A DNA stretch of 64,000 nucleotides from Parasponia andersonii (lineage: Eukaryota > Streptophyta > Magnoliopsida > Rosales > Cannabaceae). The DNA is taken from positions 187,036-251,035 of the forward strand of contig JXTB01000528.1 in NCBI GenBank assembly GCA_002914805.1, given 5' to 3'. Shown here piece after piece: positions 38,929 through 51,433 of this stretch. The notes beneath the pieces are model-generated. The model was not told the DNA's origin. It saw only the letters and a list, made by a program, of their open reading frames with translations, and did not search any database. Position numbers and translations under genes: made by a program. Positions within the stretch are counted from its first letter, which is position 1; each line of letters opens with the position of its first letter.

Positions 38929-41900
38929 TCCTAATTTGAGAAAAATCCTAATTAAAGTTCTCATATCCCTCATGTACGTTGAAGTACGTCAGCAACACAG
39001 CTTGTGATCGTAGCCTGCGCAGTTCTGTGTAGAGTCATGTAGACCTGTTTTTGGCCTTTGAAATGTGTAGAATTGATGCAATTAGGTGCTTTTGCTGAGT
39101 GTTAGCTGGAAGTAAGAATTATTGATGGTCTCTGCTTAGTTCGTTGTTGTGGAAGCAGTAAACATTTCGCATTTGTTAGTTACTCTGATTAGACATGGTA
39201 GAAATAGAGAGGCTGAACTTTAAATCCGAATCAAGATGAGGAGACCAAGTTGAGAAGTGGATGAATACACTATTGTGTTAGGTGGCCATATTTTTGTTTT
39301 GTCAAGTTTTCTTTTAATTTGCTTCTTAGCTTTTCATATTGCTTTTTGCTTAGGAAGCTGAGCAATTGGTTGTAGGAATGCATTGATTTTTATGCATTTG
39401 CGCTTGTGCCCTTCTGAGCACATCTTCTTCGGTGTGTATGTTATCAAACATAGGTGCTTTAAATTTATTATCAGTGACTTTTAGCTTCTCTACGAAGACG
39501 TGATTTAAGTAATTGAAGCATCATTTACCCTTACTATTTTGGTTTTCTCTTGCTGAATCAATAACGGAAGCATTAACCGTCTTCTTTTGTCATAAACCCA
39601 GAAGGCAAGTGGATAATTTACGTTGTGTCTCTATTTTTTTCGGTTCTTGATACTTGGTCTATCAATAACAGTTTCAAAGACTACTTTTCTTTTCTTTCTT
39701 TTTTGATATTTGAGTGTCGACATGTCAAATTCGATTACAAACTTTAAGGTTAGAGTCAAAATATTGTGCAAACCCGTTCAAATTTTGATTTTGGATTAAA
39801 CTTATTTTCTTTTGAGGCTTCCAAAAGGGCAAATAAGTAGATATATTGCTTGCAAAATTTTCATTAAAAAATTGTTGACAAAATTCCATTTTAAAAGAAA
39901 CAATGTCGATAAGGTTATATAAATTATAGAACGAACCTTTTCTTCTCGATAACTTTCAATGATGGTAAGAACAATATTTTAACAGATCAAACTTGTATGT
40001 GAACGATAGGATTAATGCACGCAACTTCAACTTTCTTAATTATTTGTTGATTCACTCAGGAATGTCAATAAATTAAGGCTAAGGTGGGGTTTGGTTTTTG
40101 GAAAGATCATTGCTACAGAAAGACTAGTCCCATGTCTGATTAGGCAATAAGACCCAAGAATAGTCATTCATGCGGGATAGGCGGATAGTTACTTCACTAA
40201 AACTCAAGAATCTTTATTAAAGAGGGCAATTAAAATAGCTATTTAGATGGTTGCTATACACAACCCATTCTCAATAGCTTCAGCTGCTATTCTCGCCGAC
40301 ATGTGTTGAATAAAAACTATTAATAAAGAGTTTATTAATAAGACATATTAGTTTTTTTTGATTGAGATAGAAAAGTCCTTGTTTAGAACATCTATTTACG
40401 CATACATGTAGGCTGGCATGACCTGCTAATATGACTTGAAACTCGCATTTTTAGTTGAAATACTTGATACGAAATTGATCTGAATTGATACGATTAATTA
40501 ATTTTTTTTTATCAAAATATACTATAAAATATTAAGTAATGACTCCATAGAAATTTTTTTTAACAAATTTCTTGTGATTTAAATGAAAAAAACAAACTAA
40601 TGAGTTAATTTATCTTAATAAAGTAAAAATAGAGTGAAAACATGAATTAAATGAATAATTTTAATGTTTTGAAGTGTTGTAGCATGTTAGTGTGACTCAC
40701 GTTTTCATTAAATAGATAATCTGTAGATGATACGAAAGTCGCACGACATTAAATGAGTAGATACGAAATGGTACGAATTGATAATCCTACACGTATGCTC
40801 ACATGTGCCATTCTTTTTAATTTAACTAGTGAATAACGTCTTTAGACTACTTTTTCTTTCTAGAAATGTTATTTTTGTTTTTTTTTTTTTTTGTGTCTTG
40901 TAGTTTTTTTTTAAGAAGTCTTTTAGGTCTATCTTTTTGTGTTTAATTTTTTTTCATTTAAGTCCAATAGTTACAATTAGTATTCCCATTTGATACTATG
41001 TATAACAATGGCATTTACACTTGCATGATGTATCTATTTCATTTATTCAATTTTTTTTCCCTTTCATAAAGAAAGTTCTTTTACTTGTTATACGATTTTT
41101 CTATATTTAAATTTTTTTGGTGCATATGTTTAGAGTTTTAGCCTATAAAATATGTGGTGATGTAATGTTATATTAAAATAAACAGAAACTTCCCAATAAG
41201 GAAAACAAAACAGGGGGAACTAAAGAGGTAAACAAAGGCAATTAAAGAGATCTTACAACAACAAAAGGAACGTCCAAAAATAAGCATCAACAACTAAAAC
41301 AAAAAAAATAAGAAAAAACTGTCATGATAAAAACTTCAAGGCTATTCAAAGACATGCCACTTCTACATAAAATAATAATAATAATAATTTTTTTAAACTC
41401 AGAAAGCTCCTTAAATATTTGAAGGACCATTGGAGGAGTTGGAATGTTCTCAGATACATTCATATTTGAACCTATATATAAAAACCAAAAAAGAAATTGC
41501 AAAATAGTTATAAAATGATTCTCTAATAAATCAAGTTAAATCACTAAATTTAATGCTTAAAAAATTACCATCTCTAATTTCTTGTATGGATGATATAGAG
41601 CTACCACATTGAAATTATTGAGTAGAAAAATACTTCAATATGTCATACTCTCCTTGCTATATTTGAATACCAAATGAAAATATGAGAAGACTAATTCTTC
41701 TAGCATTATGTTTGTGCTAGTGTAAAGTAATTATTACACAATACAAATCTTGGTCTTCATTAGAAGGTAAAATTTCATCAGCCATATTTACCTACATACA
41801 TGAATAAATAAAATTAATTTGAGAAAGTTTTCAATTATTACTACTTTTACACTTATCATTGAGAAATTTAAAAAGAATATGAAAAAAGAAAACAATTTTA

Positions 41901-42069
41901 GAGCATAACAACTAAGAAACCATTGTTTGTTAAGGTGTCTCGATTCCAGTAATAGACAAGTTGGTATTCTGCTTCAATATCTTTGAAAAAAAATTGCATC
42001 AATAAGGGAGAAAAAATTATAATAATAGATGAATAATTGTACATAAATTTATGCAAAGTTTAATCTCAC
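38929..42069. other. intergenic, no gene seen
   Basis: The first few hundred bases may be the old mTERF 3' UTR. A stretch at about 40405-40795 (GGCTGGCATGACC ... GTACGAATTGATAATCC) resembles the ends of the hAT-type copy at 42572-45135 and is probably a decayed relative. About 41929-41985 may hold a last small exon of the FAR1-related pseudogene (reading NTNLSITGIETP then stop on the minus strand); this is weak. Otherwise AT-rich, with short A/T runs. Confidence 0.6.
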
Positions 42070-42571
42070 CTTTTTAGATTTGTTGTCAAGTTTTTTTTTT
42101 TGCTAACTTTCTTTATTCAACTCTTCATCCCTTTTGGAGCTCTTTTTGTGTTTGAAACTTGTGGATCATGCAATGGAATCTTATGAAGCAAATTGTTATC
42201 AATGTTTTCTTTGTCAACATCATATAGCCCAAATTTTTGTTTCATGGAGTCATTGAATGAATGATTTTCTGTAACACATTTTTTTATTGTCTCCTTCAAT
42301 GTATGATACACAATATTGAAACTTTTAAATGACAACGATCCCTCTTTACTCAATTCAATAGCTTCATGATACAATTCATCAAAACGTTGCTTTTTGGGTT
42401 GTATATCTTTTAGAGTTTGTACAATTGAGTATAAAGTCTTTACTTCTTTGGTCCATTGTTCTAATATGTAATGTGGTGGAACATGAAAAATACCAAGAAC
42501 TTGAAGAAAACAAATTGCATGTCTACAAAATATTCCCCACATTCAAACATGTGGCATAAACAAGTTATCTC

Positions 42572-45135
42572 TAGAGCTGGCAATCTGTGTTTAAGAAACG
42601 TGTTCGTGCCATGTCAAAGTATACGTATAATAGATAAATCATCAGCACAAATATGACTTATTTATTAAATGTGTCAGAAAATAAAACACGAATATGACCT
42701 GCTTATAAGTGGGTTGACATGACATAACTTGTTTAACCTATTTATTAAATAGATCGTGTTAACCTGTGACCCGCTTGACATGTATAAATAATTTTAAAAG
42801 AAATAATAATAATAAAGCTTCATCCAATCAAATAATGGCCAATTTTCAAATTAATCCGTTATATAAGTATGAGATTTTAACCTGTAATTCAAGTATAAAA
42901 AAGTATTAACTTTAAATTTTTAGTATTAATCAAAATTAAAAAAAAGGCAATAAATAATACACGATAAAGTTAATATAACCATAGCAAACAAAAGTCCTTC
43001 GAATGTTCTCGAAAAAAAAAAAGAAAAAAAAATAGTAGCTGAAATGCTAATGCCTAATAAGAAACACACAAAACAAAAACTAGTTCATTAGGCAAATAAG
43101 AAACATCAAACACAATACTAAGTTCCTGTCAAGCAGAAAACAAAAACACAATACAAAATTATTTATCTAGTGCAACAGAATTTGAACTTGGTGTCACACC
43201 TTCATCTTCCTTTATACTAAGCTTCATAATATCTTTTATGAGCTCTTCCATTTCTTTATTATTCATTCTACATATAAAAGAAAAAAAATTAGTATAGAAA
43301 ATTAAAATTTTTAAATTAGTATTTATAAATCATATTTTAATAATTCAGTATAACATAAATGTGACAATTTAACATTCATGCACTCATTAATAAAAACTCA
43401 ACTCAAAGACAAATACATTAAAGCTGGTGCAATTTAGGAGCAAAAAGTAAACAAAAGTGATAAGTATGCAATTTCATGCAGATATAAAGATCAGTTGGAT
43501 TACAAACGAATATCGCCTATTTGAACCCTCATGCAAAAATGGTAGTTCTAAGGTATAATATATGAACTTTACAACTCTTTATCAATCAGATCACATGTCA
43601 TCACTAGCTTAGCTTAATTGAAATACTATAAAAGACTATTAAACTAATTTTTGTATCTAATTCTTGGCTTGTGTAGTTGGGTAATTGGGTTCTATCTCCT
43701 ATTTACAAGAAGAGTTCGAGCTCTCAGAAGGCTATGATGAGCAAAAATGACTCGCAATTACTAAGATTCAAATTGGAAGATAGGTGGCATTGTAATGGGA
43801 GAAGTGGAAGCATTACACCGAATCATTAAATCATTCCTTACTATACCAAATCACTAAATCAACCCTTTCACTTCCAAACTACCAAAACTTAAAATATTTG
43901 CGACCAAAACTTGGTGCGGTTATCGTGCTAAACACCAAGTCATATATTTTAATAATATCGATTCTTTTTTTTTTTTTAACTTTTAAAGATAGCTCTACCA
44001 CTTCTTCTCCCCTATCTAAAAGGAGTTTCGGGCATCTAAAAAGAGTTTTAGTAGTAGTTTATATATTCTGAATGATCATGAAAAAGAAAAGTAAAAAATA
44101 GAAAAAAAAAATATAAAGAAGTCAAACACGAATATGAAAGAGGATTCATCTGTATTCTGCCTTTTTAAGATAATGTTTGATATTGGATTCTCCATCCAAA
44201 TCTTTCGACAAACACCAAAACCATAACCATTAATAAACTCTTAAATCAATGAGGAAAAGATCCAAATCCAAATGCATCAAATCCACAAAGCGAGTAGAAA
44301 AAATAACATAAATTAATAGATATCAGAAAGATAAAAAACTAGATCAAAGTTCCAAATTACACAGAGAGAAAGAAAGACACTAACCTATGAGGTTATGGAC
44401 TATGTCAATGAGACTCGACAGAATCCAGAGCACCGAAGAGGATGTCAACAAATCTGAGAGTTTTATAGAGAATTTTTTCAGAAAAATGAAAACAAATATT
44501 ATTAGTGAGTTCATTAAGTTCCTTTTAAAATTCAAACTCATTCAAATATTTAAGAACAAGTCTAGTCGGGCTACATGTTCAAAAGAAGATGATGGTTGAC
44601 AAAGTCGTGGTCTTGGTCCTTGCATTATTATTTGGAGCTGAGATGGAGTATTGGTGGCATGGAGTTACTAAGTTTGAGTCTCCACAGTAGAGGTGTGTCC
44701 ATTCATGGTGTGTGTAGGTCATGGCTATAGAGCTGCATGGAAATTGAGATAGAAAGGAGAGCCAAGAAATGTCATGATACGGTGGTAGTGTTGGCTAGTA
44801 TTCAGTGAGAGATAATCATAGAAATGAGAGATATGAGAAGAAAAAGGTTAAGTTAGGTTAAACTTGTTTTGATCTTTGGCTTTGGGCTCAAACAAGATGA
44901 GCAATAGTACATTATACAAGCCCAATGTAAAAATATTAATTGACTAAAATAATTTGTTAACGTCAGCAAGCCAATTCTTGTTGGTGGGTTTAACCTAAAC
45001 ACAATCCGTTAATTAAATAGGTTAGTAAGTCTAACTCAAACACAACACGAATATGATTAAGCCAAACCTAAACCTGCTAATTTCGTGTAGGTTTTAAGTC
45101 GTATTATCGTATCGTGTCATAGATTATCAACTCTA
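42572..45135. mobile_element. non-autonomous hAT-type DNA transposon
   Basis: The termini TAGAGCTGGCAATC and GATTATCAACTCTA form an imperfect inverted repeat that starts with the TAGAG typical of hAT elements. The 8-bp flanks GTTATCTC (42564-42571) and GTTATCTT (45136-45143) match at 7 of 8 bases, fitting the hAT target duplication length. Both subterminal regions carry CGTGT/ACACGA-like motifs (CGTGTTCGTGCC, ATCGTATCGTGTC), another hAT habit. No transposase frame is visible. A small minus-strand ORF (43159-43266) preceded by a splice acceptor is the only coding hint. The element sits inside the FAR1-related pseudogene. Confidence 0.82.
43159..43266 (-). other. small ORF behind a splice acceptor inside the hAT element
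   Basis: On the minus strand a pyrimidine-rich tract ending ATATGTAG at about 43269 is followed by an ATG opening a 35-codon ORF (NNKEMEELIKDIMKLSIKED region). Upstream, near 44390, CTCATAGGTTAGTG looks like a donor. Together they would make a spliced leader plus a short ORF. It could be a remnant of the element's own transposase transcript or captured host sequence. I recognise no family. Confidence 0.3.
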
Positions 45136-46748
45136 GTTATCTTTTTTCCTCTTAAATCCTAATTCACCACAAAGTTCTCATTTTTCTCAAAATCTTGAAC
45201 TTTGAAAGTGTTGGCAAAACCATGAGCTTCATTTTCTTTTAACAAAAAACAAGTCGGTGCTCCCAAAACCTCAACTTGAAACTTCTTAAAAACTTCATGT
45301 GTATAAATTGTTGACATTTGTTTCTCAAATGGTGATGGAAACTTCAATGCCGATTTCTTATGCCATAAATTAAAATCTGCATAAACTTCTTTCTCTTGCC
45401 TATCTTGCAAAGCTACCTTGTATTGTTCCACATATTCTTTCCATGAAGTCTTCTTGTGTACATATTTATCAAAAAAAGAATTTATACATTCTGTACCAAC
45501 AAAAAATGTATCTCTCATATAAGTTGGCATCCAATATCCGCGGTCTTCAAACAAAGATGTAAGCCATATATTATCTTCAAGTTTAAATATTTTAATCATA
45601 TTCTTCTAAATCTCTTCGAATTCTTCCTCAGTCAACGAATTGAATATTCTCATAAAAATTTCATTTTCCTTTACCACATACCCAATCTTTTTTGGGATCT
45701 TTCTTAATATATGCCACAAACAAAAACGATGCCTTGACTTTGGGAAGACTTTCTCAATAGCTAGTTTCATAGCTTTGTCTTGATTAGTGAGTATAGCAGT
45801 TGAAGCTTTTCCACCCATCGCTCTAACCCATGTTGGCATTGACCAGACAAAAGTTTATGTCATTTTATTTACAAGTAATGCATATCCAAGTAATGTAGAT
45901 TGAAAATGATTGTTTACTTCAATAAATAGAGAGAATGGCATTTTATATTTATTTATTACGTATGTTGTGTAGAAAGAAACAACATCTCTAAATATTTTAT
46001 AATCTTCTCGATTTTTTTATCTACTTAAAGAATATTTTTAAGACATTCCTCTCTATTTAAGTCTATTGCATAAAAGAAATTTAGATTTTCTTCTTGCATA
46101 TGCATAAAATGTTCAAGCATTGCTTTAGCGTCCCCTTGTTATAGTGTCAATCTTCTTTCCTTATCAAGTGATTCCTAATGTCTTTTCTCCAAACATCCAA
46201 TATTTTTATACCCACCATATTTCATGGCCATTGCAGCAAAAATTTTATTTGTTTGTACACCAACTGCATGTAAAATATCAATATTATGCTTGTCGGAAGA
46301 GCTAATATGTATATAACATGAAAAATAGTGAGCATGACTTGGATAAACGTCATGATTATGTTCCTTGATATAATTATGAACATATCATTTTCCATCTAAC
46401 CTTTGTTTTACAAATAGCATCGCTTTATAATCAACATTTAAGTAAGCATGTTGGATTGTAAGCAATAGATTCTCTTTTCACTACATCTTGTACAAACAAA
46501 CTTTACATCAACTAACTCTCTAGTTGCTTTTTTGATCGACAACTATGCATTATAGAGATACCTAATCCAATATGCTTAGCAAACATCAAATAAAATGAAT
46601 ATGCCTCATATTGCGGATTGAACTCTATCCCAATATGTGATTCTAATTCTTTTCCATCTTCAACATTTGTATTGTTATCAACCACATATTCAACAGGGTT
46701 TTTATGATAGTGATCCAAATTTAAATTCAAGTCAATGCCAAAATTCAT

Positions 46749-48341
46749 GGCAACCTATAAAAAAATATAGAAAAATGTCTAATATTTTTCTTTTTTGGTG
46801 TTTTTTTTAAGCTCCAAAAATGGAGTCCTGAAGCTTCACCTTCTACAAAATGGAGCTTGCAAGCTCTAAAATTAGCTTCTGATTTTTATATAATCCTAGC
46901 TGAAGAGTGGAGAAATTCCCCCTATTTCTAGCCTTTGGATTGCTTTAATTCAAGAGATCTATGGCTGAGATCAAACGTTGAGGGAGAATGGTCGTTGCAT
47001 GATGATGGAAATGTGAGATGGAGAGCTGTGGAATTCAGTATGGGCAATAACCGCTGTAACCGGGTTTTTGGGCAAATGTAAAACACGTGGCTTCATTTTG
47101 CTGGGGTGGGCTGAATTGATTTACGTGTCTAACCGTAATTCGACGACAAAAAAGGTTGCACAAGGGGGAAAGTAAGCTCGCATAACATATCAACCGTAAG
47201 CTCAAGTGGCAGACAGACAGCAGCTGAAAAAGCGGTTCTTACACCTGGTCCTCACGACCCCTTATCTTCACATGTGCTTCACGCACGTTTACGATGGCCC
47301 AGGAAGATAATTCAACGGTCAGGATCGAGATTTGCATTCTTTTTCTACTCGCGCGACTGACTTCTTGGCTAATACGAATTTTATTTTTATTTTTTTAAAA
47401 TTTGTAAACTACTCTTATGCCCCTATCAGCTCCAAATTAGTCAATTTTTGTCCCTTTTATTTCAAAAAAAAGCTCTTTTTGCCATTTTTACATAGTAAAA
47501 AAGAAAAATAAAATAAATAAAAAGACAAGGACTTTGCAAAAATGTGTAAATTAAAATATAAAAATGACTCTATATTATAGATTTATCACGAGCTGGTAAT
47601 AAGTTGAAGTGGTAATAAGTTGAAGTCAAGTCATATGGAAATTACAAAAATCTAAAGCAATATTAATGGTAGACGAGTGTAAATAGGTAGAATAAGTAAC
47701 AACCTCAAATATCTGTTCTCAAACTCACTTTAAATAAAATAAGGGTGTGTCTAATGTAGGGTTATGGGAAAATGACCCTAAGTAGGGTCATGACAGGACT
47801 TTGTAAAAATGTGTAAATTAAAATACAAAAATAACTCTATTTTCTAGATTTATCACGATATGGTAATAAGTGGAAGTAAGTCATATAGAAATTACAAAAA
47901 TCTAAAGCAATGTTAATGGTAGACGAGTGTAAATAGGTAGAATAAGTAACAACCTCAAATATCTGTTCTTAAACTCGTATTAAATAAAATAAGGGTGTGT
48001 CTAATGTAGGGTTATGGGAAAATGACCCTAAGTAGAGTCATGAAGTTTGAACAGTCCGATTGTAAATGAACAACTATGATGGTAGGGATCAAAATTTAAA
48101 AAATGCGGTCATGATTATTGGAATTCAAGCAAAAATATCCAAGAAACAACTGGGAACTTGGAAAGAGATCCGACCCTAATCTCCACTCTCTCTATCTGAT
48201 CGATGAAATGGCCATATCTCTACTCTCTTCGTTCATCTCTTTCTCCCTAACTTTACCCATAAAATCCTTGATCGTCCCCATCTCATAAGCTCGAAAAGAG
48301 ACCCGATCCCTTGGAAACATCAGTTTGTTTATCCTTTATTC
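46749..48341. other. intergenic; upstream region of the FAR1-related pseudogene
   Basis: The first part contains short inverted repeats (GCTCCAAAAATGGAGTCC near 46811). A less AT-rich stretch at 46920-47350 would be the old promoter region; it includes AACACGTGGC, a G-box/ABRE core, at about 47085. A two-copy tandem repeat (47529-48043) follows. CT-rich, leader-like sequence with a 26-codon ORF (ATG 48208, MAISLLSSFISFSLTLPIKS start) lies just before the copia insertion site. No gene can be confirmed. Confidence 0.6.
47529..48043. repeat. two-copy tandem duplication, period 267 bp
   Basis: Unit 1 (47529-47795) and unit 2 (47796-48043) are collinear, from GGACTTTG(C/T)AAAAATGTG to GACCCTAAGTAG(G/A)GTCATGA, with few substitutions. 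Unit 1 contains an internal 16-bp doubling, TGGTAATAAGTTGAAG, which is single in unit 2 and accounts for most of the length difference. No coding content. Confidence 0.9.
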
Positions 48342-48346
48342 GACAT

Positions 48347-49456
48347 TGTTATCCCAAGAATAACTAATCCAAGAGGGGGGGTGAATTGAGTTTTTAAGAC
48401 TTTTACAAACTTTTTAAATAAAGTAATAAGATTGAGTAAATAATGAATGAGACAAGTAAAAATAGCAAATAAATAAGCACAATATCAAAGTAAATAAATT
48501 AAAGAGATAGGGATAGAGAGATGTAAACGCTATTTTTACGAGATTCGACAAACACGACAGTTTGCTTACGTCCACGGCTCTCTGTAACTTGCTTAGAGTT
48601 TTTCACTATCGGATCAAAATTATGGGCTTGACCGACCCCTTGTATAATTCGGAGTGATTTTTTCTTAGACACACTCACAACTTTACAATAGTCTTGAATC
48701 CGACTCTATTACGCCTAACCATGGATTGTTTAGAATCCGGTGTCAACTTCACCTATACCGGGTTATTTATGACTCCGGTGCAAACTTCACCTCTCAATAA
48801 TGTTTTTATGAAAATACAAGTGAACACTCACTCAAAAAATCACCTTTCAAAGAAATAATACAATATAAGCTTAGGTGATTTGAGAACAATATACAAATGA
48901 TGCTCTAGGAATAGCTCAAATAGATTTGAAAATTATAGTTGAGTAAAAGAGAGTTTTTACACTTATAGTTCAGCTCTAACGACCATTTTTGGCCTTCATT
49001 TTGGTCGACCAAGTCTGGTTGACCAAAATCAGTCAGAAACAAAGGATTTTTTTTTGTTTCTTTGAACTAATTTAGTCGTTTTTAAAACTTCATTTTTACA
49101 AAATATTTTTAACTTTAAGAAAATGTACTTTTGAGAATATTTGGGCTAGATTAGAAATGATATTTATTTTCAAACAATCAATGAATTTAAAGTTTAGCTA
49201 ATTCTTTGAAGATTCATCTGAAAGATTTTTGAGCTATATCAAAGAGAATATTTTGTGTAATACAATAAATCAAGTACAAGACTAGGAAATAAATTTTAAC
49301 CTATTTAGATTTGGTTCACATTCATCTTCATCCTTCGAGGTTTATCAATTTCTTTTTCAACTTCATAACTACAAACTCAAGCCAATTATTAGTAACTAAA
49401 TCACTATGTTTGTTATTATCAAAATAAGATAAGATGGAAAGTCGCATTGGTCAATA
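48347..49456 (-). repeat. 3' LTR of the second copia element
   Basis: The LTR is collinear with 58067-59271 but each copy has a private segment. This copy carries extra sequence around 48740-48870, while the other copy carries about 170 bp around 58575-58745. The polypurine tract (minus strand AAAAAGGGGGAGA) directly abuts it. Confidence 0.9.
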
Positions 49457-49849
49457 ATCTCCCCCTTTTTAATGATGACAAATATTGATTTTTGATATAA
49501 AAATAATGATACAATTTAATTAGTATTTTAATTAGCATACACGATCTTACCATTATTTTTAGAAACTCTCTCTCAACAAATACAAGGAAAATTAAAAGAA
49601 TATCCCCCTTTTTAACTCAATAGATGCATACAAAAATCATGAATATTTTCTCCCTCTTTGTAATCAGAAAAAAGAATTGAAAGCACCAAGAATTGAAAGC
49701 ACCAAGAATTGAAATACTATACATAAATCTCATAAGCAAAGTGAGAATAATAGATCACAATCGAAGATAGACATAAGTCTCACATAAGGTTCTATTATCC
49801 ATAATAAGAAAACATACTAATAGAGTTCAAAAGGTTCAAAAATAACATA

Positions 49850-51058
49850 CTAACACCCCAAAAAAAAAGAACATACAAAGCATAAGTAAATAAGTAAGAG
49901 AAAGACTCTAGGATGGAGAAGGATTTTGTCTTTGACACATATAGTTCCACATCTCTTGTTGGTACCCAAAGAGGCGATTAAACTGTGCTTGTTAAGAGTC
50001 TTGAAGAGCTTGAATTTCCTACCATGATCTTCCTTGAATGCATTAAAATCCACAACAAGAGTGTCTAAGCGAGCATTCATAAGTTGAAATGCTTCTTCAA
50101 AATTAAACATGGGAGGAGTTATACGAGCAGTAGATGGGTCACCTTCCTTATTATCACTAAAATCATGAGTCTCAATGGGTACACTAGGATCACCGGTCTT
50201 TTCGGGCTCCTTGTATGTCCAAGTGTTGTTGGTCTCATTAAAGAACTAATACATACGCTCGACAACAGTTCTATCATAAAGAGATATTGGTTTTTCTTTG
50301 ACGGACTCATCATGAAGAGGAATTTCAAAATAATCAAAAATACGAGTAAGCACCATTCCATAAGGAAGACACTATGTCTTCTTAGAACCAACTTCCCCCA
50401 TTTGGGTCATAAGGATATATCTTAAATTCATAACTTTTCCCATGAGTATGGAGTTAATCAGAAAAATATCAAGAGGATGGACTATCTCTCTATGGCCAAT
50501 ACGAGGAAGAATGTTGTAGGTGATATAGTAGTGAAGGAGTCTACTATGAATATTCAAATAATTTTCGGTACAATTTGGATAATAATTGCCATCCCTAGTG
50601 AGATTTTTCAAAGTTGTCACCTAATTAAAATCTCTCATAAGATCAATTGGACGAATACCTTCATTTAGTATTTCTAGAATAGCACAAAGATTACTCACAT
50701 TCATATAAATAACCTTCTCTTTAAGCGTACAAATGATTCCATGAACTTTACTTTTTAGGTTCATAGCAACATAAAATCCTTTTACTAACCTAGGTTAAGT
50801 AAATCCATTTATACTAGAAAAGGAAACCCATCCCATCTTATGAAATATATGTCTCAAACCTACTAATTTTTCCATAGTTATCCAATCCATACTTTTTCCA
50901 TTTACTAAAGTCCTCTTAGTAAAATTATTATGTAAATCGTTAACAATTCTAGGATTAGTGAAAAGAGGAGTGCCAAACCTTGATTTTGATCTCCTTTCAT
51001 GTTCTTCTCCGATGATATTCTTCCCTGACCTCTTGTTGGCACGAGCTTTGAATGGCAT
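49850..51058 (-). other. extra coding region downstream of pol in the copia element
   Basis: Open frames on the element's sense strand lie between pol and the 3' LTR. Readable stretches include MDWITMEKLVGLRHIFHKMG and LPRIGHREIVHPLDIFLINS. SIRE-type copia elements are known to carry an additional ORF here, often called envelope-like. The pattern also recalls the putative plant transposon protein domain, from memory. It is broken, its function is unknown, and the identification is an inference from position and style. Confidence 0.5.
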
Positions 51059-51433
51059 CTCAGATTTGAGCAGGAAAGAGAAAGGGAATAGCCAGATTGA
51101 TCACAAAATTGGAAGGAGCAAAACCAGTTTGGTAGAGAAAGGATGAAATATTGAAGAAATTGGAGTGAAAACTCATAGAAATCAAGATTAGAAGCAAAGG
51201 GGATAAAAGGTTATGGATTTCATTCAAGGGATAAGAGTTTCGAGTGAGGGGGATGAGAGGAAACACAGAGAAAAGACCAAAGAAACTGTCTCGGGCTAGT
51301 TTTAAAAAAACAGGTGACGAATAGTTTTGGTCGACCAATTTTAATTTTGGTCAACCAAAATTAAATTTGGTCGACCAAAATATGAAAAACAACAAAGCAG
51401 CACAGCTTCGCATTTCTGAAGTAACCATCAATT

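Larger units (their letters stand above)
42070..46748 (-). pseudogene. FAR1-related / MULE-transposase-type gene, interrupted by a hAT element
   Basis: The FRS family was domesticated from Mutator-like transposases and acts as nuclear transcription regulators. The parts, from the ATG at 46748 downward, are: a short acidic N-terminus; a FAR1-type DNA-binding start (EFNPQYEAYSFYLMFAKHIG) about 46.6 kb; a decayed middle about 46.5-45.9 kb; MULE core motifs ILTNQDKAMKLAIEKVFP and RHRFCLWHILRKIPKKIG about 45.8-45.65 kb; the region after the core (TFFVGTECINSFFD) about 45.6-45.16 kb; then, beyond the inserted element, a SWIM zinc finger (CLCHMFEC ... FCRHA) and the C-terminal part to a possible splice donor at 42069. 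Stops and frameshifts occur, for example a TAG just after FVVN (about 45158) and a 1-nt shift inside the SWIM motif. The hAT element 42572-45135 sits just before the first SWIM cysteine. It could instead be a MULE transposase; I found no flanking terminal repeats. Confidence 0.8.
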
